Shown in pieces: positions 45,718 to 59,842 of a DNA stretch of 64,000 nucleotides. Numbering within the stretch: position 1 is the stretch's first letter; each line of letters begins with the position of its first letter. The position numbers and the translations under genes were made by a program. This DNA comes from Isoetes taiwanensis (taxonomy: Eukaryota; Streptophyta; Lycopodiopsida; Isoetales; Isoetaceae). The stretch spans positions 9,519,641-9,583,640 of the forward strand of contig JAJEKV010000033.1 of NCBI GenBank assembly GCA_021234155.1, in the 5' to 3' direction. Under the pieces are notes generated by a model. That model ran no database searches, was not told the origin of the DNA, and saw nothing but the letters and a program-made list of their open reading frames with translations.

Positions 45718-46026
45718 GTTATAGGTGATAAAAAAAAGGGAGCAAACCCAAAGCAAAGATTTTGCAATATACAATGTATACCAATCAATGATGTAAATAT
45801 ACTCCACAGTCTATCACATTTGTGAAGGATGTGTGACCTTTTTCCCACCACGTACTAATATTTGGAAGGCTGTGTGACCTTCTTCCCCCCTTAACAACCT
45901 AGTCCTTAAGTTTTATAAACAACTACTTTATTATGCCAAACTAGTTTATTATGCCAAACGGCCATAAACACCTAGCTTGTTATGCAAGATGGCCATAAAA
46001 TTCTTGGGTTGCGTGTCAATGACTTT
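45718..46026. other. 3' flank of PDR copy B up to the LINE target
   Basis: Matches 35060-35587. No gene. Confidence 0.7.
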
Positions 46027-48227
46027 TTTTTTTTTGGAAGAACTGTGTCATCAATATATTAAAAGAATGGTAATGTTACAAAGCAAGTGAGGAGGAAGGA
46101 GAACTGCCCCAAAGAGACAGCGATACCTCGACACTCCACAACAAACTCACAGAAAAACTACAACTCTACTGCTGTACAAACCGACCATCACCATCTACAA
46201 CACCTAAGAAGTCCCGCCAAATGGCAAACTTCCGCTCTACTAATCCCGGGAACACCAGAAAGCTTTGAAATAGCTTATATCTGAGTCGAGGAATGAGAGA
46301 GGCTGCAGGCTGCTGAATCCCCTAAAAGATCCACAACCGCCGCCGCTTCCAAATCAGCCACACCAACCAAGCTATGCACAGATGCAAGGCTTGCTGCCGC
46401 AAGAGCGGCCAAGCACCAGGATACACATGAAGCAGCAACTGCTGGCTAGTCAATCTCACCTGAAATATAGCCCTGGCCCAATCCCAGGCAGCCTGCAAGT
46501 GAGGGCATAAAACCAGACAATGCTCCACAGTCTCACGATGAAGGCCATAACAAGGGCAGAGAGAGCTCACACCCGGCCTAAATTGACTCACAAGGGCATT
46601 CACCCTGATACCGCAGTGCACCACCTGCCACAGAAGCACCCTAACCTTCGGTGGGGGAAGTGAGCTCCATGTCCACGTCCAAACCGAGCGCCATCGAGAA
46701 CCAGGAAGCTGCGAGACCACTTGCCCGGGGGGCGGAGTGTCATGAATAGCCCGGACCGAGGTAACAAGACCGCGACAAAACAAGAAGACACAACATCAGG
46801 ATGAACCTTCCAAACCTGCACCACCACATCATCCCGAGGGACTCTAGGTATGTGTAGCGGAATACTCCCCGCCACTTGTTCCCGAGATAGCCCTACCTTT
46901 GCCCCTCGTTTAAAGCTTAGCTCGAAGAACTCCCACGGCCGGTGACCACCCCAATACCAATCCTCTAAAGGTGGGCCACGACAGCTTCGCCTCCAACGAA
47001 CTGGCCAGAGCATGTCTGATGGCAGCCAAGGGCAAGCGCAGGGGTAGAGGAACCCACAAGAAAGGAGAAGAGTGGTGATAAGCGGAGGCATAATCTAGCG
47101 GAAGAGCACACGCGACATGATCCCACGCCACAACACCCCATGAGAAAAGGGGATGCATGTGCGAAGGCCGGAGACCATACAGCGGTGCCTGGGGCAACTC
47201 CACATGCACGGGCGGCTTCCCAAATGCCACACAATGGCGAAGAGGCGCAACAACAAATAGCAAGACGGGGAGAAGATGCTCGCAGAGTGCTCCAAACAAA
47301 CTTGGAGACCAACACCTTACTATGCGGCGCCAAATCCGAGAATGGCCAAGCCCCCCATCCTCCGGTGGCGGAGACACTTCCACCAAGCCACTTTAACAAC
47401 CGCCCCTTCATCATCCCGCCCCACACAAAATTTCGAACAATCTTATCCAAAGCCTATATCTTACCCTCTGAGCTAACATCGCAGATCTTTGTATAGACAT
47501 GAGTGCTACAAAGTAACCGACTTGGCAATAGTGATCCCTACGCCATGGACAACTTGCTACCCTTCCATCAATTGAGGTGTTTACGCAACCCCCCAAAATC
47601 TCATCCCACACCCTCCCCATGGAAACATCCCTCCAAAGGGAATACCCAACAGGTTTAGTACACACAATACCGGAAGCACCTCCCAAGGGAATAGAGCCAA
47701 ACAGGGGGGGGCGGAGTCAGTCGGGCCCATAATGCGGAGCATTTACCTAGTCGAGGAAAGAATGCCCGAGGCCAAGGAGAAAGTATCTAGCAAACCCTTC
47801 ACATTTTGCAGATTCCTCTCTTTCGCCACCAAGAAGAGGAAAGTGTCATCGGCGAACTGGTTAATAATCTGCTGGCTACCATCCTGCATCCGAAGCCCAT
47901 CCACGACCCCCTCAAAACAACTGCGACAGTGCCTCCGCCACAATCGTAAGCAAAAACGGCGCCAAAGGGCACCCCTGACGCACACCTCTGCCTAAGGAGA
48001 AAAAGGCGGAGGGTTCACCCTGGCACACCACCGTAGCCCGTGCTGACCTATGCAGCTTCATGACTGTCTCTGTAAAGCGTGGGCCACAACCCAATGCTAA
48101 CATCATGGCAGACAAGAACTCCCAACGGACACTATCGTAAGCTTTGGCAAAGTCAAGCTTAAGATAGGCAATGCTTTGACCTGTTCTCCTGGCCCAATAA
48201 AGGCCCTCATAAGCTGCGGCACCATTA
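46027..48227 (-). mobile_element. LINE (L1-type), 5'-truncated, copy B
   Basis: Poly-T on the plus strand at 46024-46035 is the A-tail of a minus-strand LINE. Target duplication gtcaatgacttt (46015-46026 and 48228-48239). In coding order on the minus strand: KLDFAKAYDSVRWEFL and FSLGRGVRQGCPLAPFL (48180-47930), an FADDT catalytic motif near 47870, IVRNFVWGG (47440), and zf-RVT with VRVLLWQVVHCGIRVN, CPCYGLHRETVEHCLVLC (46650-46490). Several frameshifts separate them, so it is inactive. Confidence 0.9.
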
Positions 48228-48239
48228 GTCAATGACTTT

Positions 48240-48760
48240 ATTGACATCGTATACTTTGGACAAATGTAAATTATTATACATGTGGTTGCACATGTCTTTT
48301 GTTCAATGATATGATAAAAAACATATCACATGTATCAAATGCAGATCAACTATGCAAAAGCACGTGAGCTAATCGAGGTCCTTCAAAATGCTACCTTAAA
48401 AAACAAAAAACAGGAACAATGAATAAAAAGTCACAAACATATGAATAACCATAAATGTAACAAATTTTACCTTGCCAAAGCCTTCTGGTGTGGTTTTGCT
48501 AGTTTTTTTTATGGCCATGCGTTAGGCCATCTATCATCTCATATAAGCCTTGTATGTCTCTATTTGAAATATAGTGGAAAATCATAGGTTAACCATTGGA
48601 AAAAGACACAAAAATTGATTTGGTTGTATGCGCACTCTAGATGTACGCATTTGTAAGTCCACTCAAATACACCATAAAATCATATAAAAAAGCATACAAA
48701 AATATAAAGGGAACCTCCTGTTATTATGCTAGATATTAACGTGAAAACCAATTTCGTAAA
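48240..48760. repeat. Duplicated LINE-downstream flank, copy B
   Basis: Matches 35820-36315 and 51344-51845, with the old capture-element right-end block at 48632-48735. Homology breaks near 48748. Confidence 0.85.
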
Positions 48761-48887
48761 CTGCCACACCAAGAACTGCCGTAGGAATCTCACCCTTAGA
48801 TTACCATGCTCTAAATGGGGCTCGGAAAACCCATGTATTTCTTTTGGTTGAAACGTAAACATGAACATAAACGTGGATGAATTTTGT

Positions 48888-49936
48888 TTTTAAGGCATTA
48901 AGGGGTATTTATTCAAAAGTTTGACCTAAGATTGTTGGAGAAGTATGTATTTTTTTTTCGTACGTTTGTGGCATTTTGGGAGCATTTTTTGGCTGCCCTT
49001 TCTTTCCTTTGTATGAATGAGGCAATTTCTAACACCTTGCTTAATGAAAGTGCCCTTTATTTTTGGAAGGCAAATCCTTTCGTTCTTTCTTGCGATCAAC
49101 AGGCGGACGGCTTGCTGTGAAGCGGCGGACAGATGAAGATTTGCCAAAATTACCCAGTTTTTGTATATACGACATCCTCTAAGTCTGAAGATTTCTTGGA
49201 GCTCCTAATAGTAGGGTTTGCATCGTACTTTTCAATTCGAGTTTACTTAGCAGGTGGATTGGCATGGGCGGCGGACAGATGGAGGAATCGCCAGATCCAG
49301 CAGAAATTATGTAGCCGACTGAGGCTACGGTGATTGTTTTGTGTCGGAAGTCTGGCGGTTTCGTCAAGTTGTTTTGCTTGTTTATTCTTTCTTGCAGATG
49401 CAGTGACAAAAGCTTGTTGCAGTGTTCTGTCATCCGAGAAAAGCCTGGGGAAAGCCTGAGGTTTTGGTGGGTTCAAATCCCACACAAATTCTTGCTTTGG
49501 TGTGGGATTCCTGCTTTGGGTTCTTGCTTGGATCTGTGGCAGCGAGGTTGAGATGTGACAGCGACAGGTAGCTAAGCGATTCCCTTGTTCTGGGCTCCTG
49601 CATTAAAATCCGGTAGGTTCTCCAGGCTGCTTAACTTTTTGAGAAGTTGTTCGGCTTCAGTGAGCTATGTTTTTTGTATTTCTCTTCCCACGTTGTTCTT
49701 CTCAGAGTGCAACTATAGAAGGTCATGTTAATTTGTAATAGCTCGGCAAGCAAGCACGCTGTACCTGCGATTATTTGGCACAAAAGTCAGCAAGATAATC
49801 TCAGCACAATTTTTTGAGTGCGCTAGTCAATGGTTGTTTTCTATTCAATTTTTTTAAGTCGTTTTAGTTTTGAAATGATTGTCAGCCATGGATTTGGAAT
49901 ATTCTAGCCTTTATACTCAGATCCAAGGGATAGGTC
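48888..49936 (+). repeat. Duplicated block D1, copy 2
   Basis: Counterpart of 26745-27868. It joins PDR exon sequence at gggatagg|tcaagaattaac. The frame at 49879-50118 therefore fuses a D1 peptide (MDLEYSSLYTQIQGIG) to PDR residues. Confidence 0.8.
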
Positions 49937-49937
49937 A

Positions 49938-50389
49938 AGAATTAACATTTCCTACAAAGTATTCACAATCTTTTCTCCAACAATGTATAGCTTGTCTTTG
50001 GAAGCAACACTGGTCATATTGGCGTAATCCTCACTACTGTGTGGTACGCATGTTCTTTACAACAGTATGTGTGTTGATGTTTGGAACCATTTGTTGGAAC
50101 ACTGGTTCTAAAAGATAAGAAACTATATTTTTTTACAACATTTTTACTTAAATTATGCACACTAACTCAGCTTGCTGGTTTGTACAGGTCCACAAAATAG
50201 GATATATTTAATTTGATTAACGCAATGTATTCAGCTGTTCCCTTTATAGGTGTAAACAATTCGTCAACTGTTCAACCTGTTGAGCACACAGTTTATTATC
50301 GTGAAAGGGCTACAGGAATGTACTCTGCACTACCCTATGCATTTGCTCAGGCAAGTGCCATCTTTAGCTTTATCCATGTTGTGCAGGAT
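49938..50389 (+). pseudogene. PDR-type ABCG transporter fragment (copy C)
   Basis: QELTFPTKYSQSFLQQCIACLWKQHWSYWRNPHYCVVRMFF...ICWNTGSKR, an intron (about 50104-50190), then [45 protein letters not shown] and the start of the GC-type intron. This copy keeps the intron and the base that copy B lost, so it is closer to the parent over this stretch. It is fused to LINE sequence inside the intron at about 50390. Confidence 0.85.
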
Positions 50390-51331
50390 GGAGAAGATGC
50401 TCCATCCTGCAGAGTGCTCCAAACAAACTTGGAGACCAACACCTTACTATGCAGCGCCAAATCCAGAATGGCCAAGCCCCCATCCTCCCGGGGGCGGAGA
50501 CACTTCCACCAAGCCACTTTCACAACCGCCCCTTCATCATCCCCGCCCCACACAAAATTTCGAACAATCTTATCCAAAGCCTATATCTTACTTTCAGGAG
50601 CTAACATCATAGACATGAGTGCTACAAAGTACTGACTTGGCAATAGTGATCCTACCTGCCATGGACAACTTGCTACCCTTCCATCAATTGAGGTGTTTAC
50701 GCAACCCACGCAAAATCTCATCCCACACCCTCCCCATGGAAACATCCCTCCAAAGGGAATACCCAAATGACTTAGTACACACATTACTTGGAAGCACCTC
50801 CCAAGGGAATAGAGCCAAACAAGGGGGAGGCGGAGTCAGCTGGGCCCATAATGCAAAGCATTTACCCCAATTCAGAAGAATGCCCGAGGCCAAGGAGAAA
50901 GTATCTAGCAAACCCTTCACATTCTGCAGATTCTCTCTTTTCGCCACCAAGAAGAGGAAAGTGTCATCTGGTGAACGGTTAATAACTGGCGGCTACCATC
51001 CCCGCATCAAAGCCCATCCACCACCCCCTTAAAACAAGCTGCGACATTGCCTCGCCACAATCGACAAAAACGGCCAAAGGGCACCCCGACGCACCCTCGC
51101 GCCTAAGGAGAAAAAGGCGGAGGGTTCACCGCACACCACCGTGAGTAGCGGCCGACCTATGCGACTTCATGGATGTCTCTCGTAAAGCGTGGGCCGCGAT
51201 AACGCTAACATCATGGACATAAGAACTCCTAATCCGGACACTATCGTAGCTTTGGCAAAGTCGCTTTAAGATAGGCAATGCTTGACTGTTCTCTGGCCCA
51301 ATAAAGGCCCTCATAAGCTGCGGCACCATTA
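50390..51331 (-). mobile_element. LINE fragment, copy C
   Basis: Aligns with the middle and 5' part of the copy B LINE (about 47270-48227) with many deletions of one to a few bases. It ends at the same right junction accattag|tcaatgac. The 3' part and the A-tail are absent because of the fusion to PDR sequence. Confidence 0.85.
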
Positions 51332-51998
51332 GTCAATGACTTTATTGACATCATATACTTTGGACAAATGTAAATTATTATACATGTGGTTGCACATGTC
51401 TTTTGTTCAATGATATGATAAAAAACATATCACATGTATCAAATGCAGATCAACTATGCAAAAGCACGTGAGCTAATCGAGGTCCTTCAAAATGCTACCT
51501 TAAAAAACAAAAAACAGGAACAATGAATAAAAAGTCACAAACATATGAATAACCATAAATGTAACAAATTTTACCTTGCCAAAGCCTTCTGGTGTGGTTT
51601 TGCTAGTTTTTTTTATGGCCATGCATTAGGCCATCTATCATCTCATATAAGCCTTGCATGTCTCCATTTGAAATATAGTGGAAAATCATAGGTTAACCAT
51701 TGGAAAAAGACACAAAAATTGATTTGGTTGTATGCGCACTCTAGATGTACGCATTTGTAAGTCCACTCAAATACACCATAAAATCATATAAAAAAGCATA
51801 CAAAAATATAAAGGGAACCTCCTGTTATTATGCTAGATATTAACGTGAACACCAATTTCGTTGACATTTATCAATCTTTTGGAATGTAAGAATATGGTAA
51901 ACATATCGAATGGGAGGTGTGAGATAGATCTTTGGAATGCCAGGTAAATCACTTGTAAATGTTCTGGTAACATGGAAACAACATGGCAAACTAATTGA
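51332..51998. repeat. Duplicated LINE-downstream flank, copy C
   Basis: Matches copies A and B, with the capture-element right-end block at 51738-51841. It leads directly into the promoter region of the intact OPR gene. Confidence 0.85.
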
Positions 51999-52032
51999 CA
52001 AAAAATAAAACATGTGGCTAGCAAACTACTGG

Positions 52033-52068
52033 CCACGTGGAAGTGCCCTATTGGACCATTTATACAAA
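52033..52068 (+). promoter_or_regulatory. Putative OPR promoter: G-box and TATA-like element
   Basis: A palindromic G-box CCACGTGG lies at 52033-52040 and a TATA-like ttatacaaa at 52059-52067, about 240 bp before the OPR start codon. G-boxes bind bHLH (MYC) and bZIP factors, which in plants often mediate jasmonate and stress responses; that link is inferred. Confidence 0.4.
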
Positions 52069-52300
52069 TGTGCCTCTTTTCTTTTTTTATGGCCATGCAT
52101 GAACTGCATGAAATGCATGCACCCGAGAGAAAAGGTAAAAAGCCTCTTCTGTTCTTTTCCTCTATACTGAATAAGACCGCTTCAAACAGATGCATTCCTC
52201 TCATCAATACATAAAAGGGGAAGAATTTCTCACCTCTTTGTCATATCAGGCTTGGGATACTTGTATTGCACAGCCTAAGATTAAAATTCAATTCATTGAA

Positions 52301-53742
<1,442 letters not shown>

Positions 53743-54030
53743 GCCCAATGTTCTTAATGGAATCTTTGAAGGTGTTAAAAGGGGAAGAGAGCTTTTTTCA
53801 ACGTCCAAAGTGGTGAGACGTTAAAGCGAAAGAACCAAGGCTTCAACTGAATGATACCAATAAAGGCAATATTGAATGTCCAACGAGCTTAGATAAGATA
53901 GATAGATAGTACACAAGTCTTAAAGGGGATTGACAATCTTTGAAAGTATGACTATTAGAGGATCAAAATCCATGGGTTCTGCACCCATCTCTCCAATGTA
54001 ACAAATTTGTGAAGTCATGTTACAGAGGCT
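53743..54030. other. 3' flank of the OPR gene
   Basis: No gene seen; likely 3' UTR in the first part, then sequence leading to a LINE remnant. Confidence 0.5.
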
Positions 54031-54039
54031 TGAGGACGA

Positions 54040-54600
54040 AGGGAATACTCCATGTGTCTATCAAGTGGAAACTTGTCTTCATGGAGGAAGAATTAATAAA
54101 CTTCTAGAAAAAATGCATGCACCGACTAGTTTCAAAACGGGACAATGACATCAGCCCACTCTGTCCCATGTGTGAATGAAGTGGGGTCCATAGAGCATTG
54201 CTTGGTGGAATGTAGGAGCTTCATGTAGTATCGACATAGAATCTGGGTAGGTTTGATGGAATGGAGTACCATGAAGAAGAAGGCCTTCCATATTGCTAGG
54301 CCTGGACAATCTGGTCAATATGAGAAAGGAGGAATGCCCTAGTCTAGATATATATCATCAATTTAGCTTTTCCAAATGACACTTGAGAGACTTACAGAAA
54401 TGAGATTAGTGTTTGAGAGTGAAGAAGATGTAAAGGTAGCAATAAGGGGCACCGATCTAAATTTACTTTAGAGTAAAAAAGAGAAACAAGATGGAGGCAT
54501 ATAGCTATCCCCATCTCATACTCACAGATGAGTTCACCCCCCAAATAGCTATGTACCTATTCCTCAATATAATAAAAGGTTTTTTTATCCTTCAAAAACA
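54040..54600 (+). mobile_element. LINE remnant with zf-RVT motif
   Basis: Plus strand in shifting frames gives TSPLCPMCE...GSIEHCLVECRSF (about 54150-54220), the Cys/His pattern of the LINE zinc-binding tail. It ends near 54590 at caatataataaaaggttttttta. 5' truncated and frame-shifted. Confidence 0.6.
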
Positions 54601-54829
54601 ACAATTTATAAGCATGATATAAGAAAACAAGGTGCTAAGCCAATATCAGCACTAGCATTAAGAATGAAAGAGTTCCCATACTTAAGCCAACTTCTTGAAT
54701 ATTGGCTAGTCCCATGGGCATAGTTTCTTAATTTGACCAATGCTAGTGCAACCATGTGATTTGACATGTATGGTTGTCTTTATTGGGTTGCTTAGAAGGG
54801 CCACCCTAATTTGGTGATATTATATATTG

Positions 54830-55163
54830 GAAAGTGGAAATATTCTCTTGATTCCCATGTCATGTTGTATAAATGGGATTGAGAGATTGGGTCTGGTTTT
54901 GGTAAAATGGTCTAACTGTGAAAGGGATTGTAACGGCTTAATCAAGCAACACTTGCTTGGTTGGTTAAAGTATTGCATTCAATTTATAATAAATATTCAT
55001 GGATACATGAGGCTTTTTAAGCGTCCAAGGGATTGCGATGGTTTAACTAGTGTTGTGATTTTAGAACAGAGTTTCCAATTGTCTAATTGATCTAGGTTTG
55101 GTAATGGCTTTAATTCCAAAAAGGACTATGGTGGTTTAACTAGGCAATGGATGATTGTAGTTG
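54830..55163. repeat. Block shared with 39200-39577
   Basis: Second copy of the sequence preceding LTR copy D. It lacks the 66-bp retroposon found at 39423-39489. Confidence 0.8.
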
Positions 55164-55698
55164 TGACGCCCCCCTAACTTATGCGACACTCCCGTTGTAT
55201 AAGCCCTGGAGATCCCCTCATGTCGACCCTGCGGGTCAACAAGAGGCTGTCCACGCGGCATCAGCTACTGGTGGTGCACCAGAGTTGATATGGAAGAAGG
55301 ACGTGTCTTTCCTAGGGCCGATCTCACCGTGGAAGCATGTAAACGTAAGCACAAGCAACATACATCATAATCAAATAAAAGCTCACCATGAAGGGTGATG
55401 TACCATCAACAATATAACATCATCATCATAATACAACACCACCATAGCATCATATGGGAGGTCCTAACCCAAGCTCAGATTCTGTGAGGTAAGACTGGCG
55501 GTCTGGGCCACAAGGTAACAACAGGCGAAAGTTGTAACATTGGAGTTGGTTGGATGGATCCATGATAGACAACGCACACCCTGGATCCCTCTACAATCGG
55601 AACAAGCCCCCTATTTTCTATGCCTGTCAAGGCCCTAGGCCCACGATCAGGCGAGTTCTCTTTGCACAGGCCCCATTGTAACATAACTTTCTATAATT
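55164..55698 (-). mobile_element. E1-related LTR (copy E), internally deleted
   Basis: Aligns with 39578-39965 and 40286-40431; about 320 bases present in copy D are missing at 55550. It ends ctataattt at 55698 and truncates the SAUR pseudogene that follows. Confidence 0.7.
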
Positions 55699-56030
55699 TG
55701 TCGTATGATACGAATATCCATATGGTCATCACAAAATCCATATTCTTCAGCAGATCTATCGAGCAATTTTCTCATCAAATTGTGGCTCAAAACAGCAGTT
55801 GGGACAACAAATCTCTGCCTTTTCTCTCCTACATACATTGCCACACAACCTTCTGGCATATCTGATGAAACCTCAACATAGGATGCATCTTCTTCATAAT
55901 CACTGCCTAAGTCACCCATTTGCCCAAGAAAACTGCTCCTGCTGCTACCCTAAGAACTTGATCTTGATAATATTTCCTTTCTTTGCAGGAAATCAGACAA
56001 CCTTTGCAATGTAGATCTCAAAGGAGCCAT
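55699..56030 (-). pseudogene. SAUR (small auxin-up RNA) pseudogene 1
   Basis: Minus strand from ATG at 56030-56028: MAPLRSTLQRLSDFLQRKE, then an in-frame TAG (plus cta near 55953), GSSRSSFLGQMGDLGSDYEEDASYVEV, and the SAUR core MPEGCVAMYVGEKRQRFVVP, LMRKLLDRSAEEYGF. The C-terminal third is replaced by LTR copy E. SAUR proteins act in auxin-linked cell expansion. The same TAG occurs in SAUR pseudogene 2. Confidence 0.85.
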
Positions 56031-56204
56031 GGCAAGAAATAGAAACAGTTAAGTTCCCCACTGATTTACCTGTAGAAACAGTTAAGGTTTTTATGTTCTA
56101 AGCAGAGATGCCTTTAAAAACAAAGAATCCATGAAAAAAAATGCTTCAACAAAAATTTATGGCGGAGTGTAAGCAAGGAGTGTAGCATATTTATTACCCC
56201 AAAA

Positions 56205-58935
56205 TGCAGGTCGTATCATGGCCAACATCAAAGGACTGTTGTACGATTGCCAAGATGCTCTACACTGGGAAGTTCTTGCTATCCAGTGCATGAGAATTGC
56301 CTTTCAATTCTTCCAGAATTAGTTATGATGGGGTAGAGGCAGCCTGGTGTCTCACGCTTGATCCTGACCATGCTTCGATAAGATAGGAAAAAGACGTCGT
56401 AGAATCTGGGGCGACTGTTGCCCCCAAAGGGCAACATACTAACTGTTGGTTCATGTATTGAAGTTAGATCAAGTCATCTTGGAAGAATTAAATAAAAAAA
56501 GAGCTTGGTAGTCAACATTGATGTGAAGGTCAAACAATATCAATCTTCAAAGGTCAATACAAATATTCAAGGTCAACTCCCATGGAAGATACTCTATTTG
56601 AGGTCAAAGGTAGTCAAAGGATGCTTTATGAGATTCTGGGTTGAGAAGATTGGAAGATGCTTTTTGAAGATTGGAAGACAAAAGTTTGGAAGACACCATG
56701 GTATTTGATCCCACCCCCCTAGCCATTTTTTATCCATATTCCTACCTCCATTTTGAAATTTTCCTAGTCATATTTTCCTTATACCTATATCCCCCCATGC
56801 TCACCTTTTTGCCAATCACACCATGCTTGCCTAAGTCCTTTTTTTCCTAAACGCCTTTTGCCCATCTCAAAAGATGATCTTCCCATTCCATATCCTTTTT
56901 CTCATTTTTCCCATATTACACCCTTGCAAATGCCCCTAGCCTAACCCTTATTTGCAATTTCTTATGCCCCCTTACTTCATTTACCAAATGTGCCCTAGGT
57001 ACCTATGCCACACAAATATCCACCATGGAATATTCCAATCATGGTATCTACCTAGTATATTCCCCAAAATATTAGGGTTGCCATAGACCCAAGTGATCAA
57101 AGCTTCATAATTGTTTTTTGGGTATCTTTTGAACCATGGCCTAGCTTCTCAAAATTGCTAAATACAGCATATTCCTAGTTTATACCTCAAAAAATACGGC
57201 CACCGTATCGCGAAATTTCTGGAAAAATACAGTTGAAGAACCCTAAACTTGGAAACTTGCTCGAATCACGCCGGAATTGGGATCTTAAGTCATAAAAACT
57301 ACCTATTCTTGGATTCCCGCTCATTAGCATCTCATTAAGCCTAAAATTAAGTTTTAAGATGCCGGAATCATCAAATCTAAATCTATATACCGGGGAAACA
57401 ATGACAGAAGTTTTTTGAAGGCCCAGACGCATCAAACCTCAACATTGATATATGCTGAAGACGTTTATGAAGTATCTGAGCATTCCACAGTTCGATTTGA
57501 GAAAATTGGATTGATATTCCTGTTATGATTTTATTATATGACCTTCTGAGATATTTTAATGATTGATTTATGATCCTGAGACCTCTATTCATCTTGTATT
57601 ACCTTCATATCAATGAAAATTGCCTGCCAAGTGCTTAAAAAATTGACTGCCATGATCTTTTAGTATTTCTGCCAGATAAACATTTTTACAGTAAGATATT
57701 CCACCATCTTTTCTTGCATATGACCATTTGCCCCTCATTTCCCATCATATTTGCACCTGTGTGCACAAAAAGTTTGAGAAAAAACCATTCCAAACTCAAG
57801 TTATCATTTTTTGCATCTTGTCTGATACAATTTTAGACTGTTATCCACAAAACAGTGCCAAAAAAAATAATTTTCGTGATCCAAAATAGGATTTGATTGC
57901 ATGCCCCACACCTTTGGGACCTATACTTCATCTCAGTTTTGGAATTTCTCAAAAATCCCCTCTGCAACTCAAGTTGCAAAATTCTGAGGTCTGTTTGTGG
58001 CTTTGACTGGTATTGACCAAAACTTGACTCAACTTTGAGATCGAATATCTTGCAAAGTAGAACTCAGACTTGGTCAAGATCTTTTCCCTTGCATGCCTAT
58101 AATTTTTTTACACAAGTCACAATCATTTGACCTTGAAAATCCATCCACCTATGAGAACTACATCAATTTGAGTGAAGGTTCCATCTTTTTGAATTGGGAA
58201 AGGTATGAATACTTGATATTTGAGCTTTTTCTTTGAAAAATTCTTGTGTAGACTGATCACCTTAAGTGATCTGGAGGTTCTAACCCCAACTTGAGCATAA
58301 ATTCAAGTTGGCTTCTTGTGTTTGACTCTCTAGCCAGGTTGAGGGTCAACATCGACGTTATAGACTGCAGGGAACTTGATAAGTTAGATGCCATGCTAGA
58401 CGAGGAAGATGATGATGATGACGAGGGTGCAGATGCAGATGTGTAGGACTATCCGCCGGACGAAGAATATGTTGATGAATCTCCTGCATTTGTACCTCCT
58501 ATTGACAACACTGCCCTTCCCTTCCAGGACTTCATTCCCCTTCACTTTTCTAATGATTGCCTAGCTATTTCATAGTGAGATCCTTTTGTTATGGATGGTT
58601 TATGTTTTTGTGTTCTAACTTTGTCATTCCATTTTGTAGATGAGAACGTGGCGCAAGCACACAGTGGTGCCTCCTTGCCAGCTTTGTTCTCTACTTCCAT
58701 CTTTGTGGATACGGATTCGGTGGAGGCAGCTTTCATTATGACAGTAGGACCTTTCTTTGACGTTGATTGGCTCAAGAAACACACTTGGCGTATTATGCAT
58801 GATTTGATGATTGCTCTCAAGAAAATATTGGATGTGCTGGAGGAGGCTCTGACAAGCATGGACTATCCTGAAGTGCAGGTCACCAATCGTGATAGAAGAG
58901 CATTGGTGAGGTTAATCATGATCGTGCCATGCTGA
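56205..58935 (+). pseudogene. Unidentified gene Y, copy 1, split by a solo LTR
   Basis: Exon-like pieces shared with copy 2: MANIKGLLYDCQDALHWEVLAIQCMR (56218-56300), AAWCLTLDPDHAS (about 56345-56385), then after the LTR DKLDAMLDEEDDDDDEGADADV-stop-DYPPDEEYVDESPAFVPP (58377-58510). A further exon (58637-58900) gives ENVAQAHSGASLPALFSTSIFVDTDS, FFDVDWLKKHTWRIMHDLMIALKKILDVLEEAL. The acidic run is the most distinctive part. I do not recognise the family; a retroelement gag or a host gene are both possible. Confidence 0.5.
56416..58351 (+). mobile_element. Solo LTR, 1,936 bp
   Basis: Begins TGTTG and ends CAACA, flanked by GCGAC (56411-56415) and TCGAC (58352-58356), four of five bases equal. 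The duplicated unit at 60660 lacks it (ctggggcaatgttatagac). The first 21 bases form a hairpin (TGTTGCCCCCAAAGGGCAACA). No internal coding region or second LTR is present, so it is a solo LTR left by recombination. Orientation is uncertain. Confidence 0.75.
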
Positions 58936-59325
58936 TCTCCAGGATCCCTGAGTTAGAGCAGCTTGCCATGGTGCATCCACGCATCATGCACTCTTGATGG
59001 CTGGATTTTGTGTTGTGGATGTGCAAAAACTTGTTCATTGTATATATGTTTGCTATATATGTTCTTCTTATGATGCTAGAGTCTTTGTTCTTAGATTCCT
59101 GTCTATTTTGCCACTTGGATGGCCATGTTTCATGCCACGTGGTGGCTGTTGTAATGTCTTGTAATGAAAGTTATCTACTTTGACATTTGTACGGCTCATA
59201 TTTCTTGTTGAAATGCCCATGGTTTAATCCAATGGTGTGGATTTGTTTTTTTTAATGCGTGATTTACCTGCATAATATCTAAGACTAGGATGCATAAATC
59301 ATGAAAATGCATAAAAGAATTCTAA
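58936..59325. other. Flank of gene Y copy 1
   Basis: No gene seen. Pyrimidine-rich with several T-runs. Confidence 0.5.
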
Positions 59326-59328
59326 AAA

Positions 59329-59565
59329 TTGCTAATATGGGCACCCATCACTTCTGATATTGTACATTGCCAAATATTGGATACCAGTTCTACAGATTCT
59401 TCAGAAGGGTCGCTCCCTGCTAGAGTTTCTGGTCCAGCAGTAGCAGCCCAACAACAAGAGAATGCCCTTACCTCTTGGCAAGTAGATAACTACTTTAGAA
59501 CTTTGTCTTCTTCTTTATTCCCCACTAATTTACCTGTAGAAACTGTTAAGTTTTTTATGTTCTAA
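59329..59565 (+). pseudogene. Gene Y, 3'-end exon remnant
   Basis: The frame ends SSSLFPTNLPVETVKFFMF and stop. Related sequence (cccactgatttacctgtagaaacagttaagg-ttttatgttctaa) follows each SAUR copy at 56055-56100 and 60248-60295. Function unknown. Confidence 0.4.
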
Positions 59566-59842
59566 GCATATATGCCTTTAAAAACAAAGAATCCATGAAA
59601 AAAAATGCTTCAACCAAAATTTATGGCAAGTGTAAGTAAGGATTTATAGTGCACGACCACTCTAAAACAGCGGATAGAAGTAAAACAACGAGAATGCATA
59701 AACGAAAATTGGGAGTGTAGTGTATTCATTACCCCAAAATAATGGGGGCAGTTCTTGTACAAATTAATGTGTTGGGAGGCAAAACTTCTCCTTCCTAAGA
59801 GTCATAGAAATCTAAGAGCTCGTCAATAGCAAGTTGAGCTGC

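Noticed and set aside
49879-50118. Novel fusion protein D1-PDR
   Set aside because: The frame spans a rearrangement junction and ends in the PDR intron; no promoter or full domain is present.
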